Below, piece after piece: positions 40,501 through 46,566 of a DNA stretch of 64,000 nt. The translations under genes and the position numbers were made by a program. The notes below the pieces were generated by a model. That model saw only the letters and a list, made by a program, of their open reading frames with translations. It was not told the DNA's origin and did no database searches. The DNA comes from Pectinophora gossypiella. Lineage: Eukaryota > Arthropoda > Insecta > Lepidoptera > Gelechiidae. The DNA lies in the NCBI RefSeq assembly GCF_024362695.1, contig NC_065419.1:13640678-13704677 (forward strand), in the 5' to 3' direction. Each line of letters begins with the position of its first letter. Within the stretch, counting starts at the first letter, position 1.

Positions 40501-42540
40501 AATGCTGCACCGACAACAGCGTGGCCCTTAAATTAGTGATGATGATGAACTGTCAAGTAGGAAATTGGGCTATAGTCGTGAGCTTGTGTTGTGTGTGCGT
40601 CTTAGGTCCTAGGCACCATTGCCAGGTGTTCTTTGAGGGTAAAACACTATTATTATTTTTTGACGTGACTTATTGTAGATTTGCCGCAGATGGCATTAAC
40701 TACTTGGCCGGACAAATGGGGAGCGCTGAAGGCTCTCACCCGGTACAATGTTTAAGACAACAGGCCTGAGGGTGCCGAGTTGGGCGCAAACCTCGGCTCA
40801 GGGCGTCGTCTGAGAGGAAAAATATTTGAAAGAATTAATCAACCCTAGTGGGTCGATAGCGATAAGCGCTGATTGAGGGAAATCGTCGACCACGCCGGCG
40901 GGGTCGGTATCGGGGTCCTGAAGTGTTTGGTGTCGCGAGCTGATTGGTTGCCTCTATGGCTAGAGTAATCGGGTCGTCGGGATCGTATATTACGTCCTTC
41001 GGACGCTGATACCTTTCAGTACCGTCCCTAAGCAGGATGTATTCGGAAGCCGCAACTACCAGGGGATTTGGGTGGTGCGGAAGTAAAACAATAAAATCTT
41101 GTCGTTTCTTCAGGCATTATCCGTGGCACGTCAGTTGGGCGCGACGACGTACGTGGAGACATCAGCTCGAGCGTCCAGTAAGGGCGTGAAGGATGCCTTC
41201 GAGGTGGCCGCGCTGGCTGCGTTGGGGAAACTCAACAAGCAGCAGATGAAACAACAGGTAAGCTATGTTTGTATTTGGTGTATTTTTTTTGTAGGTAATT
41301 GTAGAATAAAAATGTGTAAGGACGTTACACAAAAACAAGACAATAATAACATCACTTATTTTTTTTTCACAAAACAATTACATAAAGCATAGAGGATGTT
41401 GATTAGAATGATCGTAAGGTGGTGGTGGACGTCCTGAGATAAAAGGGCCTCACTCAGCACAAGTCGCGGTGTGAACCACGACCCTGGTGTTATATGGACC
41501 CTGCTGGGTGAGGCACGAACGTCGTGTTCCATAAATATGCGTTAATATTCGTACATAGATCAAATATTACTAAATTACTTATATAGAATTTAGGTTTTCT
41601 ACAGAAGCGACTGCCTGTCTGACCTTCCAACCCGCGAAGGGAAAACCAGCCCAATACAGGTTAGGTCACATACTCGTACCTCCGAAAATGCATTTCTCGG
41701 GAATGTGGGTTTCCTCACGATATTTTCCTTCACCGCTGAGCACGTGATAATCGATCCAAACATGAATTCGAAAACAAATTCGACAATCATTGGTTTAGGC
41801 CTGTACTAGATTCGAACCAGCGACCGTAATGTGAGAGGCAAGCATTCTACCAACTGAGCTACCACGGCTATTTAGTTCGATGTTTCTTTATGTACGAATT
41901 ATGTCAAAAAAACTACGAAAAATCAATTTAAAAAGGTACCTACCTAGGTATGTAATTATATCATTATAAAAAAAGTAGTTATTACTTTAAGTATCGTTTT
42001 TAAGCACGGTACATTCTAAGTTTCTATTTTTTGTGTTCCAGACAACTCATGGAACAAAAAATAAAAATAAAAAATATGGTAAGAAATCATACGTATAGGA
42101 TTTTTTTTACCATTATTTTCTTGTTTCTACTTACTTATTTTGATCTTCTTTTAAAACAATAATCATGAAGAACATACAGCCAACATAAAAAAGAAATGTA
42201 AACAAAAATAAATGTACCTAAATTTATTTATTTTATTTTTTATTTATTTAAAAGGTACACACAACAGGTAACAATCATGGCATGCAAAAATAAAAGGTTA
42301 CAGATGTGGGTAATAACTAGATTGAAACCCAAAACGTGTATACACGGCATGGTTAGGAAATTTTGTAACGTGAGGTTAGTTGCAGTTAAATGCTAAGAAA
42401 ATTGAATTAAACAATTTACTCAGAAAATAAATTAACCTTTTCCTATCATTTGTCAGCAGAAACAAGTCGGTCGCAGCAAAAGCAAGCGAGATCTGAAAGC
42501 GGAGCTGAAGGGCCGAGCGAAGAGCTGTTGCGTCATGTGA
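19416..42540 (+). CDS. Rnd-like atypical Rho GTPase, 3' part (5 exons)
   Basis: The spliced CDS joins 19416-19503, 35857-35966, 38791-38925, 41114-41257 and 42460-42540: 558 nt, 185 residues plus TGA. All introns are GT-AG and the frame is kept throughout. In order it shows a switch I loop (YTPTGFEKY), WDTSG with T at the Gln61 position and P after it, a VRPLAY switch II segment, GCKADL as the base-binding loop, a Rho-type insert (TLTVLSKLKTHPV), an ETSA motif, a basic tail and CCVM. The family is known to sit at membranes through a prenylated CAAX box. Rnd members bind GTP but do not hydrolyse it, and antagonise RhoA signalling through effectors and p190RhoGAP. The missing Ala59 and Gln61, and the AKSC-x-VM ending, point to Rnd over Rho, Rac or Cdc42. 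The first 45-55 residues, with the P-loop, are absent here, probably on exons left of the window. Rho-family membership is near certain; the Rnd assignment is an inference from motifs. Confidence 0.88.
19745..19905. repeat. Dispersed repeat, inverse of about 61395-61560
   Basis: CTCCGCTCCCCACCAGCG, CTAGGTTTACC, GTCAGACGTCACACACACAG and ATGCGCGTGTACGATAA recur in reverse complement near 61395-61540. Confidence 0.6.
19999..20182 (-). mobile_element. LINE L8 3' tail
   Basis: Antisense: ATTCAAATTCAAATTCATAA, ATCTTTATTCAGTAAGTAAC, ACGAACGTCTCATCCGCC and CCGGGGAAAAGAAGC. It ends in a 30-bp hairpin, AAAGAACGTCTATG / CATAGACGTTCTTT. Confidence 0.8.
20296..20563. mobile_element. MITE with TAGGGTTGCCATC ends
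   Basis: The terminal inverted repeats TAGGGTTGCCATC and GATGGCAACCCTA bound about 268 bp. Subterminal CCGGGG blocks on both sides extend the symmetry. No ORF. Confidence 0.75.
20570..21440. other. Intronic AT-rich sequence, mostly unrecognised
   Basis: This is part of the 16.3-kb intron between exons A and B. The only element-like piece is an S4-tail-like fragment near 21300-21345 (GACTGAGGGGAGACCCGTGC). Confidence 0.4.
21450..21690 (+). repeat. R5 repeat, 5'-truncated
   Basis: TGGCCGGACAAATGGGGAG, GGCTCTCACCCGGTACAATG, CTCAGGGCGTCGTCTGAGAG and GTCGGTATCGGGGTCCTG in R5 order. Confidence 0.8.
22133..22427 (+). mobile_element. SINE S3, full length
   Basis: Best copy for the chimeric head. 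The tRNA-like A box TGGCGCAGCGGT is followed by GTTAAGCAAC (22180-22189), a 20-base spacer and GGATGGGTGACC (22210-22221), the same two boxes and spacing as in 5S rRNA genes. Body CTGCATTAGCAGTCGTTAA; tail GACGTTAATGGGCTGGTGATG. Confidence 0.88.
22550..22880. mobile_element. MITE M6, double copy
   Basis: AATCATCCCCCTCAGTATTC, TGTCACTAACACCC, then GGGGTGTAAGTGTCATCGTA, AGTTAATATCAAGTGGAAT, and a second half with TTCCACTTGATATC and CATCCC; two M6 units meet at a CATACGTACTTGTATGG linker. Confidence 0.75.
23067..23389 (+). mobile_element. SINE S1, full length
   Basis: Head GGCCTCCGTGGTCCAGTGC, B box GGGTTCGATTCCC, tail CAACCCACACGAAGAAGAAG. Confidence 0.9.
23640..23835. repeat. Dispersed repeat, inverse of about 24400-24600
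   Basis: GTCAGTTACTTTTTACTAAA and CGTCAAAACTCGAAATTACT mirror the sequence near 24545-24580; a related piece is at 60115-60210. Function unknown. Confidence 0.45.
24141..24205 (+). mobile_element. SINE S4 tail fragment
   Basis: GGGGGCTCGTGCCCACCAGC and GGGACGTATGTAGACTG resemble the S4 3' end. Confidence 0.5.
24218..24351 (+). mobile_element. MITE M7
   Basis: CCAGTCATGAGCAATATAAT through CATGGTACCAAAG to CTCGTGACCGTAC. Confidence 0.85.
24608..24664 (+). mobile_element. LINE L8 extreme 3' tail
   Basis: CGATTTAAAGTGTAACTATG and TTGAATAAATATATTTTTG then AATTTG. Confidence 0.7.
24755..24806 (+). mobile_element. SINE S1 tail fragment
   Basis: GTTGATGAGGTTGGTAATCC and CACAACCCACACGAC. Confidence 0.75.
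24868..25194 (-). mobile_element. SINE S4, full length
   Basis: Antisense from GCCTATATACGTCCCACTGC to the head GGGAATCGAACCCGGACCTC and TAACCACTAGACCACGGAGG. It provides the reference for this family. Confidence 0.88.
25479..26000. mobile_element. MITE M6 with SINE fragments in its loop
   Basis: The left arm CAGGGTGTTAGTGACATCG to GAATTTTCCGTCGG (25479-25565) and the right arm TTCCACTTGATATTAAC to GATGTCAC (25928-26000) are separated by S1 fragments at 25563-25728 and 25867-25927 and an S2 fragment at about 25735-25805. Confidence 0.75.
26163..26194 (+). repeat. (CTAT)n microsatellite
   Basis: Short CTAT tract with CTCT interruptions. Confidence 0.8.
26847..27262. mobile_element. MITE M6, tandem double copy
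   Basis: Two complete M6 hairpins head to tail: GGGTGTTAGTGACGTCG to CTCAGAATCATGG, then GGAGTGTAAATGACATCG to GATGTCACTAACAGG. Confidence 0.85.
27864..28156 (+). mobile_element. SINE S1, nearly full
   Basis: Head AACGGTCTAGTCCAGTGG with B box GGGTTCAAATCCC, a shortened TGTGATCC region, tail CACACGATAAGAAG. Confidence 0.88.
28477..28798 (+). mobile_element. SINE S1, full; left member of an inverted pair
   Basis: Head GCCTCCGTGGTCCAGTGG, tail CACACGATAGAAGAAG. The next S1 is opposite and 8 bp away. Confidence 0.9.
28807..28990 (-). mobile_element. SINE S1, head-truncated; right member of the pair
   Basis: CTTCTTCTTCTGTCGTGTG through AACGTGCGTTTCGAAGCACG to GGTGATCGAAC. Confidence 0.82.
29180..29390 (-). 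pseudogene. LINE ORF2 C-terminal fragment
   Basis: The complement carries the RRACM(K)R-like block and neighbours of the 10965-11388 fragment (GGAATTCTATAGTCTCTGC, CGTGTATGAAGCGATTGATG, ACCAAATTGGAGAGGAG). It is short and out of frame in places. Confidence 0.65.
29470..29692 (+). mobile_element. SINE S3, internally deleted
   Basis: Head with both 5S-like boxes, then a jump from GACCACAAAAAAAGG to the GATGCATTAGCAGT region, and a duplicated GTGGGGACTGGGGACG near the tail. Confidence 0.82.
29695..29740 (+). pseudogene. LINE C-terminal scrap between two S3 copies
   Basis: ACATCATAGAAGGGAAGC and TACAAGGAAAGAGAGGAAGG read IIEGKLQGKRGRG, matching the fragment at 30706-30910. Confidence 0.65.
29741..29978 (+). 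mobile_element. SINE S3, 5'-truncated
   Basis: Starts at the second 5S-like box (GATGGGTGAC), body GGCTGCATTAGCAGTCG, tail GGGCTGATGATAATGATGAT. Confidence 0.82.
30207..30336 (-). mobile_element. MITE M7
   Basis: TACGGTCACACACTTGG, CATGTCACATTAAC, GCGACAGAGTCC and GCTCATGACTGTAC. Confidence 0.82.
30561..30628 (+). mobile_element. SINE S4 tail fragment
   Basis: GGTGCCCAGTAGTGGGACG and TATATAGGTTGTTTATG. Confidence 0.65.
30640..30712. mobile_element. MITE M6 half
   Basis: TCACTTGATATTAACTCAG and AATCATCCCCCTCAG. Confidence 0.65.
30706..30910 (-). pseudogene. LINE ORF2 C-terminal fragment
   Basis: The complement reads IIEGELQGKRGRGRPRRAYM, EQIKEKANVVSYEEVK and EWRMLHRQERGS, the basic GRPR tail seen at the end of several arthropod LINE ORFs. 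A stop and a deletion break it. It lies directly after the tail of the antisense S3 at 30916-31209, the same order as at 29470-29740. Confidence 0.65.
30916..31209 (-). mobile_element. SINE S3, full length
   Basis: Tail ATCATCATCACCAGCCC; head AGTTGCTTAACTTCAAC with GGTCACCCATCC (both 5S-like boxes) and GCTGCGCCACCGAGCTCC. Confidence 0.88.
31707..32018 (+). pseudogene. LINE ORF2 C-terminal fragment (CWRR-type tail)
   Basis: The frame reads MWCYRRMLAIGWTQRVTNEE, LLQTIKKLHI, a TAG, then ERYQLLHLIMMGKV, GRRRKSWLRNIREWTGITSA and ELFRLAGDKDKFSELMANLR and stop. The blocks WTxRVTNEEVL, GRRRxSWLRNIREWTG and ANLR are typical of the extreme C-terminus of an RTE/Jockey-like LINE. The internal TAG and a small deletion show it is inactive. 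It lies in the GTPase intron, same strand. Confidence 0.78.
32366..32513 (+). mobile_element. MITE M7, complete
   Basis: GTACAGTCATGAGCAATATA to GCTCGTGACCGTAC, about 148 bp, abutting an M6 copy. Confidence 0.88.
32513..32716. mobile_element. MITE M6, single
   Basis: GGGGTGTAAGCGACATCG to CCCCTCAGTATGTCACTAACAC; loop rich in A. Confidence 0.82.
33182..33329 (+). mobile_element. MITE M7, complete
   Basis: GTACAGTCATGAGCAATATA to CTCGTGACCGTAC, nearly identical to the copies at 32366 and 62026. Confidence 0.88.
33950..34372 (+). pseudogene. LINE L8: ORF2 C-terminus plus 3' UTR
   Basis: The frame just before the stop reads IQNLPFNCFKTLVKQKL, then YKKGYYKVSDYLEDMNAWD and TAA (34106-34108). The LPLxxFKxxLKxxL...YY...DYL-D-AW ending is a common close of CR1/Jockey-group LINE ORF2. 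The L8 3' UTR follows, with AGAACGTCTAGGGCC and CTGAATAAAGATATTTTTG, and a tail of GAATTT repeats. The 5' part is lost. Confidence 0.78.
34518..34590 (+). tRNA. tRNA-Phe (GAA)
   Basis: A complete 73-nt cloverleaf: acceptor GCCGAAA/TTTCGGC with discriminator A, A box TAGCTCAGTTGGGAGAG, anticodon stem TTAGA/TCTAA around CTGAAGA (anticodon GAA, 34551-34553), and B box GGTTCAATCCC. TTTT starts at 34595. It sits in the intron between GTPase exons A and B, in the same orientation, between two L8 LINE tails. Confidence 0.97.
34595..34598 (+). terminator. Pol III T-run terminator of tRNA-Phe
   Basis: A TTTT run lies four bases after the tRNA-Phe discriminator; a second T run follows downstream. Confidence 0.75.
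34728..34940 (+). mobile_element. LINE L8 3' UTR fragment
   Basis: GGATTCGTCGTTATCAAAAA, AAGAACGTCTAGGGCTC, TTTTAGGCGGACGAGACG; it lies 140 bp after tRNA-Phe. Confidence 0.75.
35250..35700. mobile_element. MITE M6, tandem double copy
   Basis: TACAGGGTGTTAGTGACATC at the left end and GTGTCACTAACACCCTGTA at the right, with a junction CATACAAGTACGTAAGGGTG between two hairpins. Confidence 0.88.
35857..35966 (+). CDS. Rnd-like GTPase exon B (switch II)
   Basis: This exon is 110 nt between CGACAG and GTAATC. The first two bases complete the split Gly codon, and 36 codons follow, reading TPAYDTVRPLAYQDAK and then VFMLCFNVAEPDSLHNAAAK. This matches the switch II, beta-4 and alpha-3 start of Rho proteins (RPLSY, then a CF beta-strand). 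The donor is GT-AATC, and an antisense S1 SINE starts five bases into the intron. The donor lies inside that SINE's target-site duplication (35960-35971). Confidence 0.93.
35972..36294 (-). mobile_element. SINE S1 inserted at the exon B donor
   Basis: Tail CTTCTTCCATCGTGTGGG, body CCTTCCGAAGCACAG, head GATTCGAACCCGGGACCTCC and AACCACAGGACTACAGAG. It is flanked by GGCGAAGGTAAT (35960-35971) and GGCGAAAGTAAT (36295-36306), a 12-bp target-site duplication with one mismatch that spans the exon B splice donor. Confidence 0.9.
36357..36545 (+). mobile_element. SINE S3, 5'-truncated
   Basis: TTTCATCTCGAGCTCCTCCG to GGGCTGATGATGATGATGAT; the head is missing. Confidence 0.82.
36546..36690 (+). mobile_element. 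SINE S2, 5'-truncated
   Basis: CTAACCTGTATTGGGCTG, GGTCAGACAGGCAGTCGC and GGATAATGCTAAGG-like tail. Confidence 0.78.
36904..37150 (-). pseudogene. C-terminal fragment of a retroelement-type ORF
   Basis: The complement reads LVGNYYFVPLAFETSGCWG, EAIAFFRELGRRLRERG, FLVQRLSIAIQRGNAASVMG and ends about 15 codons later. The FVPxAFE, LGRRL and QRxSxAIQRGNAAxxxGT blocks are familiar from the end of repeated reverse-transcriptase-type ORFs in arthropods. I cannot name the clade. No start codon belongs to this fragment. Confidence 0.55.
37476..37818 (+). repeat. R5 repeat, near full length
   Basis: T run, GACGTGACTTATTGTAGATT, GGCATTAACTACTTGGCCGG, CTCAGGGCGTCGTCTGAGAG, ATCGTCGACCACGCC, GGGTCGTCGGGATCGTATAT. 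It splits an M11 copy (37166-37260 and 37800-37925). Confidence 0.82.
38230..38692. mobile_element. MITE M6, tandem double copy
   Basis: TACAGGGTGTTAGTTACATC on the left, GATGTCACTAACACCCTGTA on the right, linker CATACAAGTAGGTATGGGTG. It ends about 100 bp before exon C. Confidence 0.88.
38791..38925 (+). CDS. Rnd-like GTPase exon C (GCKADL and Rho insert)
   Basis: This exon is 135 nt, 45 codons in phase 0, after a T-rich tract and CAACAG, with donor GTTTGT. It reads WYREVRTH, then APVLLCGCKADLRHDKETL and SKLKTHPVTSEE. GCKADL replaces the canonical NKxD/TKxD guanine-recognition loop, as in Rnd proteins (GCKSDL). The following stretch is the Rho-specific insert helix. The exon is GC-rich against AT-rich introns, as expected for constrained coding DNA. 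Confidence 0.94.
39358..39520 (+). repeat. Degenerate minisatellite (GGCTAATTCTCATTATG units)
   Basis: Two near-identical 35-bp units (GGCTAATTCTCATTATGG then CAACCGACTCGCAA) are followed by decayed 17-18-bp units such as GGCTACTTCTGATTAGGG. Confidence 0.75.
39768..39892 (+). repeat. R5 repeat, truncated
   Basis: TTTTTTGACGTGATTTATTG through GTACAATGTTTAAGACAACA and GCCTGAGGGTGCC. Confidence 0.8.
40059..40329 (-). mobile_element. SINE S4, tail-truncated
   Basis: CAACCGGAGGGGGTATGGAG to the head TCTAACCACTAGACCACGG. An opposite S4 tail (CCGGTTGATTGAGGGGAGG, GTGCCCAGCAGTGGGACG) follows at 40336-40390, forming a small inverted join. Confidence 0.85.
40660..41012 (+). repeat. R5 repeat, full length
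   Basis: Reference copy: T run, GACGTGACTTATTGTAGATT to GTATATTACGTCCTTCGGAC. In reverse complement it ends in poly(A), so it may be the 3' end of a non-LTR element. Confidence 0.82.
41114..41257 (+). CDS. Rnd-like GTPase exon D (SAK-like motif, helix 5)
   Basis: This exon is 144 nt, 48 codons in phase 0, acceptor TTTCTTCAG and donor GTAAGC. It begins ALSVARQLGATTYVETSA, holding the ETSA base-contacting motif, then KGVKDAFEVAALAAL (helix 5), and ends in a Gln/Lys-rich stretch KLNKQQMKQQ that opens the hypervariable tail. It lies just downstream of an R5 repeat copy (about 40660-41010). Confidence 0.94.
41596..41872 (-). mobile_element. SINE S2
   Basis: Antisense body ACAGAAGCGACTGCCTGTC, CATTTCTCGGGAATGTGGG and AGCACGTGATAATC; head CTACCAACTGAGCTACCACG. 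Confidence 0.88.
42042..42095 (+). other. Possible alternative terminal exon of the Rnd-like gene
   Basis: A strong pyrimidine tract and CAG acceptor (through 42041) precede a phase-0 reading frame of 18 codons, TTHGTKNKNKKYGKKSYV, then TAG at 42096-42098. A GTAAGA donor sits at 42079. If exon D were joined here, the protein would end in a Lys-rich tail with no CAAX box. Use of the donor would give a 37-nt exon and shift the frame of exon E. No transcript support is available. Confidence 0.2.
42460..42540 (+). CDS. Rnd-like GTPase terminal exon E (basic tail and CCVM)
   Basis: The exon has 26 codons plus TGA, phase 0. It encodes KQVGRSKSKRDLKAEL followed by KGRAKSCCVM. The polybasic run and terminal CCVM form a CAAX box; Met at the last position normally favours farnesylation, as in vertebrate Rnd (CTVM-type ends). 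The acceptor is a tandem CAGCAG (42454-42459), so an alternative start at 42457 would add one Gln without changing frame. The stop is at 42538-42540. Confidence 0.92.
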   Translation, partial: KQVGRSKSKRDLKAELKGRAKSCCVM

Positions 42541-44290
42541 TCCGTAGCCGGCCACCCGTCGCGGTGGCCGCACGACTGCTAGGCGACCACCGCCCTTCTA
42601 GAGCCTTCTAGAACCTTCCAGAACTTTCCAGAAACTAAGCAGAAACTTCTGGCAAAAGAATTTCTACAAGGTTCGAATACTCGCCGAAACGAAAATTTTA
42701 AAAGTTCGATTTTCAAATGAGCTTTTCGCTCACGTTGGCACTACGTGTTTGCATATTTGAACAGCGTTCCGTAAAAAGAAAAACAGTTTTAAGAGTTTCG
42801 CGCCAAAAGAAGCGAACACGTGCTATTTAAAAATTATAAAGCTGATTTCTAGCTTGTGTAAGTATAAAAGACAATTTTGCTACAAGGTGCGTTCGAACGC
42901 GACACAATAATAATAATTCGAAGTATGTTGTAAATGTAAAGAAATGAATTGTGTCTTTCGGTCTAGTGGGATATTTAATTATTAAATAATTAAGGATTTT
43001 GGTGAAATTACGTTAGTGAAATACAATGCCTAAACGTGGACGGTGAGGGGGTTTTCGCACTGCTCCAACGAATGACGGATCCGAAATGGCCGTAAATATA
43101 TTTGTATGGAGCCATCCATCCGATATCTAATATACTGTCCGTCATTCTCGGACTCGGATCGGATAATAATCGTACGTGGTGTGAATACGCCCTAAACGTA
43201 ATCATTGGAGTGGAACAAAGTTCGGTCGAAAATCGATTGTGATGAAAATCGATCGATTTTCCTTTTAAACGATTATTGCATGTAATATCTGAAATATCAA
43301 AGGTGCAATGTTTAGCCCTCAGGGTTAGGAGCGTAAAATGCCTGTGATAAAAATGTAAAAAAGTAAGTTCTTATAAAACGACTAGACAAAATTAAATGGG
43401 TTTCAAAAGGCTCAGACGCTCACTTCTCTTGCATTGGTGTTAAAAATATCATAAATTAAAAAAAAATAGTAGATATGGCAATATTTACAGCTTAAATTAA
43501 AACTTGTATAAAAAATGACAATCGATATTACGTAGCGGGAAATAAGTGTTTTCATATACATTAAAAAATAAAAATTAGAATAATCGGTGTTTTTCTATAC
43601 ATACCTACATTATTGTAACATTTTCAAAATGTATTAAAGAAAAAAATTGTAAGAAAAAAAATACTTTCTGGAAACTTAGTTAAAATTATTTTATGGTAGG
43701 ACCAAAGTTCTCGTTTTAAAATTTAAGTGGGAGGCTTTATAGGTAGAAATAAATTTAAATTTTAGTAAACGGTTGCGGTAGACCACTTTAAAAAAATATT
43801 TTAAATGAGCTACAAGCTAATTTGTTTGTGATATGTATGATATACATATTTTTTGTGTATCGGTTGATGTTAGCGTTTAGGTTGGCAGTACTGGCTGTTA
43901 TTTGATTCGTTATCTCAACTTAAAAAACCAAACATGCTTACCTACTGTTTAAATTCCATGCGAAAGGTTATTACAAATATTTTCAATAAAATCTTAGAAC
44001 TAACCAATAAAAATAAAAGGCAAAATAAAATAAAATCTTACGAATAATTTAAGAAAGCACCAGTACAGCCAACATAACAGCAACATTGACTGTTTATAAT
44101 TTGAAATTTGGAATAATAAACCCAAATGCACAATGGCGGACAATATTATTATATACGGAGGTCCATTTTGCTAGTAGTTCCACGTCCATTGCAATGTTAG
44201 ACTAGATTTTTGTACGTTGGTGTTAATATTAAATCGCGTGTACGTTGCTCTATTTCTTCTCCTTATTTCATAATAAAACTGTTTTGTTAT
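42541..44290 (+). other. 3' UTR of the Rnd-like gene (3' end uncertain)
   Basis: This AT-rich sequence follows the stop and has almost none of the SINE or MITE families that fill the introns. The first AATAAA hexamers are at 43567-43572 and 43748-43753, then 43985-43990, 44115-44120 and 44272-44277. Any of these could be the poly(A) signal, so the right boundary is a guess. The start holds a heat-shock-element-like array at 42596-42633. A short imperfect inverted repeat (GGGGTTTTCGCAC / GTGTGAATACGCCC ends) lies at about 43046-43194. Confidence 0.5.
42596..42633. promoter_or_regulatory. Array of 8 contiguous HSE-like pentamers
   Basis: Alternating TTC and GAA triplets occur every 5 bp: TTC at 42596, GAG at 42601 (one mismatch), TTC at 42606, GAA at 42611, TTC at 42616, GAA at 42621, TTC at 42626 and GAA at 42631, each separated by exactly two bases. 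This is the heat shock factor recognition geometry (inverted nGAAn units). The position, 56 nt after the stop codon, is unusual for an HSE. It could instead be a 10-bp tandem repeat that happens to fit. Confidence 0.5.
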
Positions 44291-45920
44291 TTTATGAAGT
44301 TTTAAAGAAAAATACAAGATCCGGAAATACAACTAAGTACTAAATGATTCAAGCAGATATTTCTTTTTTCTTCTGGCTTCCAAAAGTGGGAGGAGGTCAC
44401 TTAACTACGTTTTTCTACAATACGATGCAAATAATAATGTTTTTTTTTTTGTTTGGGAAACTTACAGGAGTATCTGAAAAATGTTCGTAGGTTTTTATTC
44501 ATCATGTATTTTTTAAATCGTGCCCAATTTTGAATCCGTTTTGAATGAAATTTTTTTAATGTTGCCTTTTGCAATCATCACGAGCTCTGACTAAAATTAT
44601 AATTTATGTATTCAAAAGACATCTCCATTTAAAAAGAAAATATAATCACAAAAGTGATTTTAATATTTTACATAAATCACAATTCTTTTTGTAAATACCC
44701 TACTTACATCACATTTTTTACAAAAAAAAAATACTTTATACTGATATTATATTCAAAATTATATTTTTAAATAGGGATGCCTTATTCTAATCAAAAAATA
44801 CTTATATTATTAAATATTATTATGTATCTATGGAAATTATTTACCTAAAAATATATATTTAAGTACATCATATTAATACATTGTTATAAATTTATTTTTT
44901 AATCTATAATTTCGTATTGTAAGTCGATTCAAGCTTTAAATTGAATATTAGCTTTAATTAAGTAAATGTTATTATTAAATTAACTATTTAAATACGTTTA
45001 AGTACACCCTTATTAGTTTCTATTTTATTATTTAAAAGTCTAGCCTTTTTAAAGGCTGGTTTCCACTTTTTAAAGAAACATATATAAAGAAATTCACATC
45101 CCTAATCTCTATACAGCCGCAAGGCAAAATTAAATATTGCGAAAATAATTTATAACCGTAAAAATATATTTAGTTTTAGCGATTTATTCCTCACAATTTT
45201 TTAAAGTATTTTAAGTGTTTTGGTATATGTAGCTATGCGAACATTAAAGTAAGTTCGGAAACTATTTTAATTTTCCAAACCCCTTGTACATATCAAAGTA
45301 ATCTTATTTAAGTTTTTATTACTTTTGTTTCCAACTCGGCGAAGGGTTATAAACTTTAGGTTAATTTTGGTTATATAATGTTTGGATTTTGTACGACGAT
45401 GTTTCTCGGTAAAATATGCGTTAAAGTTTAAATTGTTGGTTTTGGTCAAAAATCACGATTTTTTTTTACTTAAGTAATTCTTTGAGAGGGGGGGGGGTGA
45501 GGAATTAACTTTCTAAAAACGCAAAATTATTTAAAATATTTATTACATACCTAATAAAGTGATTTTTGATCAATATAACAAATAAGGGAGATTTGATATA
45601 AACCGAATATTTGATATAAGAGTGGAATGTGATTTCACACCTCTTTTATGATTCCAGTTTCTTTTTTCAGACTTTTTATTTTCCTTTTTACACTTTTAAA
45701 TCAAGTCTCCTAAATATCGAATAGATTGACGGATATTTCTATTAATTTGTACCCTAATGTAATATGTTAATGTTATGGTTATTTCCACTAGGCCAATTTG
45801 GATGTTGTTTCTAGACTATTGAATATAGCGTTCAGTGTTTTTGATGTACTTGTTTTATTTCAAGTCCCTGTACCCGCTTCTTTATACATTAATAAATAAT
45901 ATAACGTGTCCGATACGGTA
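44290..45920. other. AT-rich intergenic sequence, nothing recognised
   Basis: No exon or repeat family was recognised. It has a G-run (GGGGGGGGGG-type) near 45487-45500 and AATAAATAATA near 45890. Confidence 0.4.
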
Positions 45921-45924
45921 GTAG

Positions 45925-46020
45925 GAAATAGTAGGACCCTAGTGGGTCGATATCGATAAGCGCTGAATGAGAGAAATCGTCGACCACGCAGTCGGATCCT
46001 ATATTACGTCCTTCGGGTTG
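45925..46020 (+). repeat. R5 repeat fragment
   Basis: CCCTAGTGGGTCGATATCG, ATCGTCGACCACGC and TATTACGTCCTTCGG. Confidence 0.7.
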
Positions 46021-46064
46021 CGCATCCAGGTAAGATTACCTCCTATACAACTGATGAACTGAAC

Positions 46065-46380
46065 GGCCTTCGTGGTCCAGTGGTTGAGCGTTGTGCTCCC
46101 GATCCGGAGAACCCGGGTTCGAATCCCGGCGGGGACAAATCACAAAAATCACTTTGTGATCCCTAGTTTGGTTAGGACATTACAGGCTGATCACCTGATT
46201 GTCCAAAAAGTAAAAAGATACATGCTTCGGAAGGCACGTTAAGCCCCGGCTAATACTTACTGATGTAAGTAAGTAGTCGTTACATGAGCCATGTCAGGGG
46301 CCTATGGCGGCGCAGTAATAACCCTGACACCAGGGTTGCTGGGGTTGGTAATTCACCTCACAATCCACACGATAGAAGAT
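46065..46380 (+). mobile_element. SINE S1, full length
   Basis: Head GGCCTTCGTGGTCCAGTGG, B box GGGTTCGAATCCC, tail CCACACGATAGAAG. Confidence 0.9.
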
Positions 46381-46451
46381 ACAACTGATGTGTGACGTGA
46401 TAGTGTCCTAGTGGCGTAAGGTCCTAATGCTATTAGGCCACCCCTATTAGG

Positions 46452-46566
46452 TTACCCCTATTCTTCTATCGTGTTTGAGTTAGGTAACGAACCTCAGCGA
46501 CTTAACCGACTTAGAATAACCCTGACACCAGGGTTACTCTTAAGTCGCTAAAGGGCCAGGGGCCTC
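46452..46566. mobile_element. Rearranged S1 fragment
   Basis: TTCTTCTATCGTG and CCTGACACCAGGGTTACT with an inner inverted pair GCGACTTAA / TTAAGTCGC. Confidence 0.45.
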
